From positions 1-64,000 of the forward strand of contig BCKC01000003.1 of the NCBI GenBank assembly GCA_001600455.1: a stretch of 64,000 nt of DNA, written 5' to 3'. Shown here one piece after another: positions 24,266 to 35,852 of the stretch (its first letter is position 1; each line of letters begins with the position of its first letter). Source of the stretch: Endocalyx cinctus (taxonomy: Eukaryota > Ascomycota > Sordariomycetes > Amphisphaeriales > Apiosporaceae). The notes under the pieces are model-generated. The model saw nothing but the letters and a program-made list of their open reading frames with translations, searched no databases and had not been told where the DNA came from. Position numbers and translations under genes: made by a program.

Positions 24266-25574
24266 GCCTGTGTGTATTGGCATGGGTGTACTCATAGGCC
24301 CCGTTAATAAACTTCACCACCGTCCCTCGGGACATAAATATACTGTACGATCTAAGTCATAGCTACTTAGCGGTATCACTACAAACCTTACGGTATCGTA
24401 CTGTTTTAGTAATAGATATAATAAATAGGTTAATTTATAAACTTGACGTATTTGAGAAATATTCTTTCTTAAAAAGTCAAGGTCTCAACACAAAAAAAAA
24501 AAAAAAAAATTTCACCCCTAAAATGTTATGGCTTCTTAAATTATAGCGGATTATAGAGCGTCGATACCTGTCAAATAGTGCAGGTTGTAGCTAAAATGCG
24601 CTAACTACATTCAAGTCGGTAGTATTTGCAAACATGCTGGCATGGTGAACATAACCCGATTGTATCTATTTTTCCCGAGTAATCCGACTTCTTAGTGACG
24701 TGAGTTTTAATAACAGCGCGGCGATGGCCCTTTTTAACCCGAGAAATAATCTAGCTGCGAATATTTATCAATCATCAAATCCTGACATCCTCAAATACTA
24801 AACAAAAGCTTGATTTTTGCGAAAGGGAGGATATTGAAACACTAAAATTTTGGCTTTTAAGCCTAACGATGCTACGGGTTAGTTCAGGAACCACATATCG
24901 TGGCGAGAAGCTTATCTCAACGCACGGCGATCCTGCTATTAAAGGAATCCTTTTCAATATTAGTCTTTTCTCTATATTGTATTATGTACTAGGAGTAGGC
25001 GTCCGGGAGTATTAATCCAGTGGCTCCGGCCCCGACAGCGTGCCGAATTCTATCCGATAACGTAGGGGAAAATCAAAAGTAGACTGATTTTAGGCTCTGA
25101 TTCATTGGATTAAGCAGACCCATAGATGCCTCCTGGATGTTACTAATCTTACCGCTGTTTGCCCCTCTTATATAAAGGTGCTTTCATTGATGACTTAAGC
25201 TACCCGGAGAGTCGGAGTAGGCACGTAGCTAATATACATAGTAGTTATAGTTAGCTATAGCTGATACATCCATACAAGCAGACAAGTAACATAATCCAAG
25301 GTTAGAATAATGTAAGGCCCGGGGTATATATATATATTACATAACTATAGTAAATATGACATCTATCGGCGGAAAGTTTCGTCGGCGCTGGAATGTACAG
25401 GTATGGAGTCTAGCACCTCTACCTCCAAGAACACTTATCCCAAAACAAGAAGCTCGGCACGAGTGAACCAGAAACGTTGACCCGATTTATAATTAAATAA
25501 AAAATCACTCAGATTTCTTAATAAACCAATCGCATATTCTAATAACAAGTCTCTGACTACAAATAATGTTTACG

Positions 25575-25660
25575 GGCATACTCGCCGCTGCTTGACCCTG
25601 GGAGGCGTGAGGTGAGAGACCCTCGTGATATCCACTGAGCCACTTGGCCTGGTACATCCA
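25575..25660 (-). other. Possible tRNA-derived (SINE-like) relic
   Basis: On the minus strand, TGGCTCAGTGG matches the pol III A-box consensus TRGCNNAGYNGG well. About 35 nt further on, GGGTCAAGCAG is a weak match to the B box GGTTCRANNCC. No clean cloverleaf or acceptor stem can be drawn, so this is not a working tRNA. It may be the head of an old tRNA-derived element or chance. Confidence 0.2.
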
Positions 25661-26071
25661 TAGGAGATAACTGTTGCGTTCCTTTCGGAGATAAGCCAGG
25701 ATGCAACGAGCCCCATATATAAGAGTACAACGAATGAAAAAGTAGCGAAACGGCATGCGTGGAATAATAGATTATAAATGCTTCATCTTACAAATACAGC
25801 GTCATGAAATAGTCAGCATTTCTATACCCACTCTAATTAATGGCACTGTAACAAGAAGTTACATTTTCTGTATATATGTAGGTTATATATAAACTACGTT
25901 ACCCGCGATGGGGACTTTATCTTTTTTTTTTTTCTCGTTGCGTTGACTTGCGGGAAACGAGAAACTTTTCTCTATTCTTATTAACTTTTCAAATAAGTCT
26001 CGAAGCTACAAGATATCGTTGAAAATTAAAATTACTCAAATCAGAAAGCGTTTCCCGACAAATTCAACAAT

Positions 26072-27252
26072 ATGTCAAAACTCTTTGAACCGTTACGGGT
26101 CGGAACCGTCGATCTCGAACACAGGATAGCATTAGCACCTCTAACCCGATTTCGTAACGACGATGATTGGGTACCTCTTCCTATCTTAAAAGGTTTGATT
26201 ACGTCTATCCTTCGACCATCCGGTGATTCTCATGTGTAATTAACGTTTCCACTCCCGCAGAGTACTACGAGCAGAGGGCGTCCGTGCCGGGAACGCTTCT
26301 TATCACCGAAGCGACGCTGATATCGGAAGCCGCCCTGGGTTACAAGTACATACCGGCCTTGTACACGGACGCGCAAGTGGCGGGGTGGAAAACCGTGACG
26401 GACGCCGTGCACGCAAAGGGCTCCTTTATCTTCTGCCAGCTGTGGCATCTAGGGCGCGCCGGTGACGCCGCCGTGCACGCTTCGCTGGGCCATAAGCTGA
26501 TGGCCCCTAGCGCGTTACCCATAGACGAGAAGGCCTCGGTCCCGACGGCGATGACGGAAGCCGAGATCGAAAAGACGATCGGCGAGTTCATCTTCGCCGC
26601 CAAGCGCGCGATGGAGGCCGGGTTCGACGGCGTCGAGATCCACGGTGCCAACGGGTATCTGATCGACGAGTTTACGCAGGAGGTTTCGAACCAACGGACG
26701 GACGCCTGGGGCGGATCGGTCGAGAAGCGCGCGCGGTTCGCTCTCGAAATCGTCGAGCGGGTAAGCGACGCTATCGGCGCCGAGAAGACGGCGATAAGAC
26801 TGAGCCCCTTCGGCCTCTACCAGGGTATGGGCGTCGCGTCGGGCGACGAAATATACGCCCAGTTCGGCTACGTCTTGGAGCAGCTGAAGAAGTTTAAGCT
26901 GGCTTATGTCCACCTCCTCGAAGCCAGGGTCTCCGGCGCCGGCGACAAGGTCGAGAAGCCCAAGGGTAACACCGAATACTTCGTCAAGCTGTGGGATAAC
27001 CACAGCCCCGTCGTCCTCGCGGGCGGGTTCACGCCCGAGTCCTCCAAGGAGGCGGTGGATAGTAGATTTAAGGACTATGATGTCGTGATAGCGTTCGGTA
27101 GACATTTTATCGCGAACCCGGACATGGTATTTCGGGTTAAGGAGGGTCTTCCCTTGAACAAGTACGATCGTGATACTTTTTATCTGGCTGGGTCACCAAA
27201 GGGGTATATCGACTACCCATTCAGCTCGGAATTTTTGGCTCAAGCAAGGTAA
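26072..27252 (+). CDS. NADH:flavin oxidoreductase / old yellow enzyme
   Basis: Two exons (26072-26192, 26261-27252) give 370 residues, the usual OYE length. It starts MSKLFEPLRVG and contains APLTRFR, CQLWHLGRAG, the substrate-binding IHGANGYLIDEF (His and Asn pair) and the FMN-phosphate segment FGRHFIANPD. OYEs reduce activated C=C bonds with NADPH and FMN, and related fungal enzymes act in alkaloid and oxylipin metabolism. The intron uses an unusual GTTTGA donor but joins KE-YYEQRAS correctly, with acceptor CCCGCAG. GC is much higher in exon 2 than in the flanks, as for other real genes here. It follows the P450 and ferric reductase in the same orientation. Confidence 0.93.
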
Positions 27253-27815
27253 ATGTTAGCAAAGTCTCTCCGAGGGAGTTAGTAGTAAATTCGAAAGACA
27301 TAGCATCATATAAACTGTAGAGATAAATCAAATTATAATAGATACTGCTATTTTTAAAAGTCTGGGGTACTGCAAATATTGTTCAGTTAGCAAACATTTA
27401 CTGTTCAGCGATATATCTTTTAGGTAAAATAGGTCTAGCTTTATTAAATTATTTATATTGGTAACCTTAACAGTCGTAACAGTAGTATTGGGCGTATATG
27501 TAATTATTTCATTACTACTTACTCAGTACAGAAAACGTGGAATAAATTCATACAGGAGGTGAGCGTGATAGCTCACGGAGGTGCCTAACCTAAGTCTCAA
27601 ACTTACGTAAAAAAAAAAAAAAAAAAAATAGAATTACTGTATAAAGTGAGCAGTTTACGGTACAGTACGCTGACTGGCCGGCGGGTCATTCGTCGATAAT
27701 GGAAAGCTGGGTGGCGGGGGTCTTTTTTTTTTCGATAGAACCACCTGAGAGACTCAGGCATATAGAATTTTTATATCATTAACTAGCGTCTGATGTCATT
27801 TGATCAATCTGCATA
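27253..27815. other. Convergent intergenic spacer
   Basis: About 560 bp between convergent stops, with a poly-A run near 27609-27628. Nothing else recognised. Confidence 0.6.
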
Positions 27816-30800
27816 TTACCAGCCACCACCATTTATATAATATAACAACTCATCCGACGTATCAAAACCTTCATCGTTAAACGCCTCTCTCATGGCCCTC
27901 TGATGTAAAATTTCAGCTTGAGGATTCTCACGAAATCTTTCCTCGTTGTTACGGATATGACGACATATCAAGTCAGATATAACTTGATGCCCACGTCTTT
28001 GAGCAATAGCGAACGCCCCATCATACCCACTTGAACCCCGATAGTAGCTGAAAGCTCCGGTCTTCAATAATAAATGTACCGTGTCGAGTCGTTCCCTACG
28101 TACAGCCAAGTCTAGAGCGGTTGTTTTCCCCCCGAAAGAATTTGGGTTCGCCCCTTGTTGAATGAGTAGAGCAGTGAGCTTCAAATCTCCGTACATTGCA
28201 GCTAGTTGAATAGCCGTGTATCCATATTTCCTTTGAGATGCAGGTCCATTAACATCCGCGCCACTTTTCAGTAGTAGTCTCAGAATCTTCTCTTTCGTGC
28301 CTTCTTCCGCTTCAGACAGAGGGTTCCATTCACAAATGCCTTGTAAGGCGGTTCTACCACTCGTATATATGGCGGCCTGGTTAACATCGGCACCGAGCTC
28401 TAGTAGTTGGGCTACTAGTTTCTCCTGACCCCGGGAAGAAGCAGCTTGAAGCGGTGTAAGCTGCGTACCTCCAAACATTGTAGCCGAGTTAACTGGTGTT
28501 GAATATGCGTGAATATTCACACCAGCTTCCAGAAGCTCTTGAATCAACTCACACTTCCCTCCTAATAGGATCAGAGTGGTTAGTGGCGATCCGCGGTTGA
28601 TAGGAGCTCCGTATCGGTACAACCGTTCGAAAATCGATAATTCGTGGTGGTTGTATGAATGATACTTCTTCCTACAGCACCTTTCGAGCAGGTTCAGCTC
28701 CTGTGTATTTGAAAGGTCCTTCAACTCGGGTACAACATCCAACAGCCAATGGATAATATCATCACCAAGTCCATAGTTCAACGCAAGTTCAAGGAAACCG
28801 ATGGGATCCGGACTTTTGTCACTAGTTCCCAAAACTGTACCGTGGGCGATTAAGTATTTGAACATGGCAAGATCCGGTCGTCGACGACAATTCGTAACCA
28901 TAACCGCATATGAAATGACAGGGACTTGGAGTCCGTCCTCCATAGATATATTATCATTGAGACTCACTCCCTCTTCCAGTATCCAGGAAACCGCTTCGTA
29001 ATTTCCCATCTGGATAGCTTGTATTAGTGCGTTAGAACCGTGCGTTCTGATATTTATCCCAACTTTCCTGAGTAATTTCAGACGGCGAAGTCCAGATCTG
29101 CCAACCGCCGCTTCTAAAATGATTGGTTCGATGCAAATTCCCTTAGCCAGCAGTTTCTGAAGTATACAAGTCAGGTCTTGTTCATATTCGCAAGAAAAGT
29201 CCATCACTTCAATATCGGGGTCCAGCAATAACTGTGGCAATGCGTTCATCCTTCCATCCGATTTGCTTACGTCTAACTCCACTAGAGACCGAATGATTTT
29301 GATATCAGGATTATGGTTATTTATTTTACCCTCGAGAACTATCCGAAGGAATTCTGATATTTCCTGTTTCCTATACTGAGGTTTGGAATTCAAATAATTG
29401 CGAAGGGCTTCTCGTCCGGCTTTTGCCGCGATACTGACACCCCTCTTAGTCATTTCGTCGGTATCCTTCTGACTATATCTCTTCATCTCATTGTAAAGCG
29501 TCCCGTGAGATTCGTAAATTTCGTCCATTAGTCTCTCATATAGACTCTCCGGAATACCAATGTCTTCTGATCCGTCAAATTCTTCGCCGGAAGAACTCAA
29601 AGGTCTTGTAAATTTATAGTCAATATTTAGAGCGGTATCTAAAATCCATCGTGTAGCCCGCTTTTCGCCATCGGTATAACAACCCGGAATCATAGGGAAC
29701 AAATAGTTCAGATTTTTTTTTGCAGCTGAGACGATGAGTTGTGGGAGGTTGCACTCGTTTAGCAGCCTCTTGATCGAATGAGTGAGATTTCTCGCAACGG
29801 CACAGAAAATGAATCGCATTATCGGATGCCTCGGTCGCATTCCGATCTCAAGTAGGGAGCTTATAATTTCAGGGCATTCCAGAAGAACTGAATCGTATAG
29901 GTAATCATGTCCCTTAAGTATCCACTTATGGTGAGAAATTGCAGCTTTCATCAGAGTAGTCCATCCGGTTTGGCTATAGTATCCTAGAGGTATCCTCAAT
30001 AATGCCTCCAGCGTAGCACTGACAGTAGGTGTGTTGTATTGAAGGAATTCGAGGAGTATATTTCTGGGGACGTGGTTGAATATTAATTGTAAGATCTCGC
30101 GGGTGGAAGATCTGCTAGATATCAAATTATTTGAGATCAAATAAACTGATCGACCGAGAGCATAGAAAGCATCGAAATTCTGAGTTAGGGAGCCCGAGGC
30201 GTGGAAGTCCTTCGGAAAAGTATGTAGAGCGGAGGGGATGAATATATCTTGCCATTCTCCCGTGCCTGGCCTAAGAAACAATTCCTTATTTGAGAAAATT
30301 GCATTTTGATCCTGATGACTGGAATTGGTTGAAGGTTGCTCCCCTCGTGTATATGTGGCTAAATGATACGTTCATTAGATAGGTCTCGCAACTGAGTAAC
30401 TATGTGAAGGTACGAAACTCTTACGTTGGAGTTGCTGTCGGAAGGCGTTCCACGGGGTACTCTCTAAGGCCAGCTGGACAAGGTTTTTGAGGTGCTCGGT
30501 AGTAAACGTTACGGTCGTGCTTGTAAAAGTAGACGACATGAAATTCGGTGTGCTGCTCCAATTGATATCATTCCGATTACTAATGATATCTAAACAAGGC
30601 GCAACGGGCATTTCGAATGATGGGTTGCGGATTAACTGTAGAGAATTGCTGGATGCCGACCCTGAAACCGAGTGAGACTGTCGTGGTGCCGGGGAAGGTG
30701 TGCGTACCCTAACCCCTAACGGAAGTTCTTTAAACGGACCTATAGATATTTCACCCTACATTAGGAGCTTCGGTCACTCATTCAAAAAATAACGATGAAC

Positions 30801-31220
30801 TTACCGTTGGGAATTGATGATCTTCCCGATCTTCTCATCTCTTTCCATGCTTTCTTCCAAGGGATTAGAGTCCCGTCGAGGTAAACCGCCGTCTCTTTCC
30901 CTTGTCGATGCCGGTGTTGGTAATGCTGATATACGACTGGCCAATCGTCCTTTTTTAACTTTTTCCGTATACCCAAGTAGTCGCGAAGTTTGGTTTCGTA
31001 AGTGCCGAGACTGGGATGGGTTAAGTTCAGGAGACAGAAATATAATTAACATGTGGACGTAGCCTTACGGAGCTGCGGGAAACCCGTACGTGGCTTCCAT
31101 GATACGTTTCACATCTTTCAGAGTTTTTCTTTTCTCTTGGTAAAGATACCGTAGTAGAGGTTCATGCTGAGACCAAACATCGCCATGGAGTTCATGGCAT
31201 GGAGTGGGAGCAAAGGGCAT
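27816..31220 (-). CDS. Clr5-domain ankyrin-repeat protein
   Basis: Four exons (31220-31069, 31010-30805, 30715-30425, 30358-27816) give 1063 residues with all phases consistent. Residues about 14-80 form a Clr5 domain (W..HEPLLRYLYQEKRKTLKDV..IMEATYGFPAA, then LGTYETKLRDYLGIRK). That domain is fungal and named after the cellulose regulator CLR-5. A Ser/Pro-rich linker follows, then a long helical middle. The last third carries ankyrin repeats (TPLQAASSRGQEKLVAQLLELGADVN, GYTAIQLAAMYGDLKLTALLIQQGANPN, KTTALDLAVRRERLDTVHLLLKTGA). The architecture suggests a protein-interaction or sensing role. The family is expanded in some Pezizomycotina, and individual functions are mostly unknown. The start at 31220 gives the usual short lead into Clr5. 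Confidence 0.87.
30701..30720 (-). other. Telomere-like motif at a splice acceptor
   Basis: On the minus strand GTTAGGGGTTAGGG spans the acceptor TTAG and first bases of exon 3 of the Clr5-ankyrin gene. Two telomere-like units occur, so alternative AG choices exist. Only the first AG gives the required phase. Confidence 0.6.
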
Positions 31221-32231
31221 TTTGCCGAAAGAAAGATAGAATAAATCTTTTTTTTTTTTTTTCAAATATGACTGGGAAGTTATAGAGTACTAATTATCAC
31301 GAATGAAGAGAAGAGAGAAAGTATAAAAGTTAAGAAATGAAGTCGGGTTGCGATTCTTACATATAATAAGTACACCATAAAAAACGACAGCCCTGGAGTC
31401 TTTCTTCTTTATCGAAGTAGTATCTTGGCGTGATTAGGTCATCGTCCAAAATCTGACTACCTAGTCCCTACATATAGGCAGGCTGCAGGCAGCTGCCCAA
31501 TGCCTAGACGAGAAGAAAAATAATAAAAAAGGAGGGTTCTGTCCAAAATCTTCCCTGTCGCTTCGCCCCCTCCTGAAACGCCAACATGCCAACATGCTGC
31601 ATGCCAACGAAGCCTACACTACTACACTACTTAAAGATAAATACCTAGGTACATACGTAGTTTACATGTACAAGTACACGAAAAGAAAAAGTGGCGTACT
31701 GTGTAAACCAACGATATTGGTTCAAATTCACGTGCTGTCCATTTTCTGTTCAATATAATTATCCATGGATGTATGTTCTGTTTACTACCTAGAAACGATC
31801 CACACCCCGATCATGACGAGCGTTGTCCAAAATCTTCAGATGAGGTCAATCGCATGAACAAATTTGCCGAGAGGGAGGTCTAGCTTATCCAAAGTCTGGT
31901 TACGTCTATGTTCATTGTATTACAGCAATTGTATGAAATTGGAATTTGTCCAATATCTGATTCTAACAACGGTGTCGCGGCGATGATGGCGCTTCTGTAT
32001 CGAGTCTATCTGTGAATATTAATATCACGTAGTCGCTTCTGTCCGAGTATCCTCATCAGCCCCCTTTTTTTTCTTTCCTTTTTTTCCTGGCTTCAATTGA
32101 ATAAAAGTATTAAGAGTGATTGATGTTACCAGGAATTAAGAACTCATAAACTCAATCGTCTTGTTTTGTTTTCTCTCAAGAAAATCCACTGCACCTTATA
32201 AACCCCTTTTCGCCTAAGACTTAGTTAAGCC
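31221..32231. other. Divergent intergenic region with direct repeats
   Basis: About 1 kb upstream of the Clr5-ankyrin gene. It shows short direct repeats (CATGCCAACATGC near 31582, CTACACTACTACACTAC near 31614) and palindromic TACCTAGGTA near 31643. No coding ORF. Confidence 0.55.
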
Positions 32232-32666
32232 ATGGCCTTACCAAGCGAAGCTGTCATCGCTATCGTATCGTTACTTGTTGGAACAGCATTATCTATCCTA
32301 ACCTTTGCACCGCGATTCGTCCGCCAACGATGGCCTACGCTTATCCGCTCCAGGGCGTCGATACTACCCACGCACACGCAGCGACCCGAGCTTGGGCCAA
32401 TGACGCTTGCGCGTAGCGAGACAGATGCGCTATCAGCATTAATCTTCAATCCAATCTTTGCTACTCCTTATCAGCCTCGAATGAATGGAACAATTTTCCA
32501 TATGACCGTGAGTTACCACTTTCTGATAAAACTGGATTCTTACAAGACTATTCAGTACTCACATACTTTTTTAATCGAAGAAAATAGAATTGAGGGCGAA
32601 TGTTATCTCGTGTGTTCCCGCGGGCACCCGATCGGAGAGCTTTCCAGTCAACACGAACGAACTTAG
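32232..32666 (+). CDS. Hypothetical small membrane protein (weak; gene model uncertain)
   Basis: An ORF of 144 codons starting at a good ATG (AGCCATGGCC). The first ~25 residues form a hydrophobic segment (AIVSLLVGTALSIL) suited to a signal anchor. Up to about residue 91 it looks protein-like. After a GTGAGT at 32508 the frame loses character, while another frame from about 32600 (VFPRAPDRRAFQSTRTNLAGR...) looks coding up to a poly-A tract. I found no intron that joins the two in phase. It may be a real two-exon gene, a frameshifted relic, or chance. No family is recognised. Confidence 0.3.
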   Translation: MALPSEAVIAIVSLLVGTALSILTFAPRFVRQRWPTLIRSRASILPTHTQRPELGPMTLARSETDALSALIFNPIFATPYQPRMNGTIFHMTVSYHFLIKLDSYKTIQYSHTFLIEENRIEGECYLVCSRGHPIGELSSQHERT

Positions 32667-33477
32667 CGGGACGAGCTGAACAAATAATTAGAGAGGTGCA
32701 AGGCTTAATTGCGCCAACTACACACAAACACTCATTCACCGGTATTAGATTATTAAAGACGGCCCAAAAAAAAAAAAAAAAAGAATTGTATGAACGGTAT
32801 ACGATGCTGATTTGAGAGATGGGGATTGGGAAGTCGGAGTAGTGTCAGGGAGAAACCTTTACTTAACCTTAAGATTAAACTATGATGAGATAATATAATA
32901 TGAAACTTACGATGTGCTGTGCACTCGATAGATACAAATAACATAATACAAGAAAAGTTACACGACCAACTCATACAAGTGTATTATGATGCATGATTAT
33001 CAGACACGCAAGATAAGGTTGCAGGTCTTCCACGTCACGAATGTATGCGTACTAAATAACCTGACCTGACATCCATGGAATCTGGAATCCAGATTCTGGA
33101 TAGCTCAAATAAGTATCTACGATAGCTGAGTAGCCGAGTAGCTGAGGAGCTGAGTAGGTACCTACCAGCCTGCTTAGGTGGAGAATAAAGTCGATCTGCC
33201 GCGTTCTCGACAGGAATTAGCCTGTGACGTCACGTATTAGTAGACACCCCTCCTTTCTTTCTATCCGGATAATTGAGGGGTGAGGGTGAGAACAATTGCT
33301 TTGTTCGAAACACCTTTAAAATTATTATATTATTATTATCATTTTGTCTCAAGGAATTGGATGAAGGAGAATTAAACTGAAATATGAAAAGATTGTAGAT
33401 CCGAGGATAACTACCTACCTAAGCCCTAGGTATAGTATACGTCTTTTTAGTGTTGAACTAAATTGTCCAGAACGACT
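32667..33477. other. Intergenic region upstream of FAD monooxygenase
   Basis: About 800 bp with a poly-A run (32766-32781), a CCTA/GGTA-rich palindromic zone (33120-33180) and ATT repeats near 33322. No supported gene. Confidence 0.5.
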
Positions 33478-34940
33478 ATGGCGGCCTCAGCGATAACCGG
33501 AATCCCAAATCGCGGAGAACCCCGCAAAAAGCTCCATTTTATAATTGTAAGCTGATGTCCTCCCCCCGGTCCTAACTAAGGAAACAAAGAAAGAAAAAAA
33601 AAAAACCGCCAAAAAGTTCAAGAAAAGCTTAACATGACGGCATTCATTCATTTATTTATTATTTCATCGAATTATAGGTCGGTGGTTCCCTGGGCGGTTT
33701 AGCGGCCGGTCTAGCCCTCAAAGCCCTGGGTCACGATACGACCATCCTCGAGCGCAACCCGTCGCCTATGCTCCAAGACCAAGGAGCCGGCATCGTCGCG
33801 GGCGGGGACACGTTAGACTTTTTTACGAGATACAACCGATGTGAACGCCCCTTTTACGTGACGTCCACGAAGCGACAATACCTGAACCGACGAGGCGAGG
33901 TCGTGCACGAGATCAGAAGCATACAGAACATGACCTCCTGGGATTTGACTTATTACCTCTTAAGGGCCAACTACGACGGCGTCGCTAGCGCGTACGTCCC
34001 CGAACCTCCGCCGCCCCGGGAAGGAGACGGCGAGGCCAGGCATTTTCACGACCGTACCGTCACCTCGTTCGAGCTTACGGACGAGGGTGACGTGCGCGTG
34101 CGTTGGACCGGCACCGGGAACCCCGACGAGTCCGGCACCCTGCGAGGCGATATCCTGATCGGCGCCGACGGTCCCTCCTCCACCGTTCGCAAGCTCCTGC
34201 GTCCCGAGGTCGAGCGAAAATACGCCGGGTACTGTGCCCTGAGGGGCACCTTGCGCGAAACCGACGCCGGCGAGGCCTGCCGCTCCACGCTATCCGAGCG
34301 GTTCACCTTCTTCCACGCGCGAGGTATCCAGATCCTCGCGTACCTGATCCCGGGAAAAGACGGCGCGACGGACCCGGGCGAGCGTCTGATCAATTTCGTC
34401 TACTACGCCAATTTTCCCGAAGACTCGGAAGAATTCAGGGAGATCATGACGGATAATCAGGGGCGCCGAAGGGCTATCACCGTCCCCCCGGGAGCGACGA
34501 ACCCCGAGGCGTGGGAGAAGCAGCGCCGGATCGCGAGGGAGAAACTCCCGCCGCAGTTTGCCGAGGTCGTGTGCGGGACGGGTAGGCCGTTCGTGCAAGC
34601 GGTCACGGACGTATTGACGCCGCGGAACGAGTTTCACGACGGGAAGGTCGTCTTGATCGGGGATGCCTTGGCGGGATTCCGACCCCATACGGTGGCGTCT
34701 ACGTCGCAGGCGGCGTTTGACGCCATGATTTACGCCGATTACGTCGATGGGAAGGTGGATAGGGACGAGTGGAAAAGGCAGACGATGGGCTACGCGAGGT
34801 ATATACACAAGAGAGGGAACGACATGGGTCAACGGAGTCAACATGAAGATCTCCCGCTCGAAGAACATATTCGCGATCGCAACGTCGCTTCTACGCCCCG
34901 GAAAGACGAGGTGTATCCCGAGTGGGCCACGGCGATATGA
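33478..34940 (+). CDS. FAD-dependent monooxygenase, salicylate-hydroxylase-like
   Basis: Two exons (33478-33546, 33678-34940) give 443 residues. The small first exon supplies KKLHFII, the first beta strand of the FAD fold, and the intron ends exactly before VGGSLGGLAAG (24-34). The acidic end of beta-2 is ILERN. The second FAD/NADPH motif is GADGPSSTVR, and the third is LIGDALAGFRPH, a variant of GDAAHP that keeps the ribityl-binding Asp. This is the class A flavoprotein monooxygenase (PHBH-type) plan, which hydroxylates aromatic rings. The substrate is unknown. GC is high across exon 2. No signal peptide, so cytosolic. Confidence 0.9.
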
Positions 34941-35852
34941 TTTCGAAGAGCCTAACTTCCGGAAGGGTGGGAGAGCGCATCGCGGTTCGCTAAGATTTCA
35001 ATGTTTCTCTTCTTGTTAAGTACATTAAAGCGTTCAGCTGTTTGAACAAATTGTTACTATTTAGAATTGTCCATATACAAAATTTACCTAACTATACCCG
35101 CGCCGTGTATCCGGTGATTATTACTTACACTAGTTAGCATTGAAGTGCTGTTCATTATGCATTTGGTATTTCCCATCTCCATGTCCGTGGCCATGCATGA
35201 ACAACGGGTTTTACGAATTAACCACCCCGAAGAAAAAATAAAACCAATAATTTCTGGGCATACGGAGCAAATAAAAAAGGATCCGAGTCAGAACCTAATA
35301 TAATGGAACTTGAGGAGGATGCGACGCGCTACTTATTTACTAATCCGAGCATCCCTAGCAGTTTAGGTGCCTACTATGTATGTACAGCTACAAAGCTGTA
35401 GTGTAGGGAAGATGGGCACGTAAATCAATAAGGCAAAGGTATGTGACCATTGGATGAAGAACCATGAAGGTAATACCTGGCCTGCCGGTCTCGTGTCCCA
35501 CAGCTCTGTTCGGGATTCGCAAATGCACGAGCAGGGATTCTGCGCTCGGAGACTATACCGCTTCGTTCCCCATGATGCGACATTTGCCGCATACGTTAGT
35601 AATGGCATGCTGCCAATACCACGGTGATAAGAACTGGAAATTGAAAGCGGATTAAAGGTCTTCGGGAGGAAGGTGGTGATACAACTTGTATATAGTGGCG
35701 AAAGCTTGTACGTACAAGATAATTGGGCGTCCATCCCGTCCTTTCTTCCATCTTTTATAGTGATGCCTCGAAGTTCGCGTTCGCGCACTCACACCGTGTG
35801 TACGTCGTCGGAGAAGATATTTCAACTTCAGGATATTTGTTGACCGATCCCA
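34941..35852. other. Intergenic region upstream of haem peroxidase
   Basis: About 910 bp. Overlapping ORFs on both strands (35363-35937) reach 141 codons but show no recognisable motifs. A missing signal-peptide exon of the peroxidase could lie here; I could not identify one with confidence. Confidence 0.5.

Larger units (their letters stand above)
23836..26071. other. 2.2-kb gene-free region
   Basis: The longest gap inside the gene-bearing part. It holds a CA/TA microsatellite (24236-24265), a poly-A run (about 24492-24508) and a possible tRNA-derived relic (25575-25660). No ORF here has protein character. Much of it is AT-rich and may be decayed repeat DNA. Confidence 0.55.

Noticed and set aside
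26515..27105. 196-codon minus-strand ORF inside the OYE gene
   Set aside because: Antisense shadow of a GC-rich exon; the plus strand has the full family motifs.
34290..34868. 192-codon minus-strand ORF inside the FAD monooxygenase
   Set aside because: Antisense shadow of a GC-rich coding exon, with Arg-rich nonsense composition.
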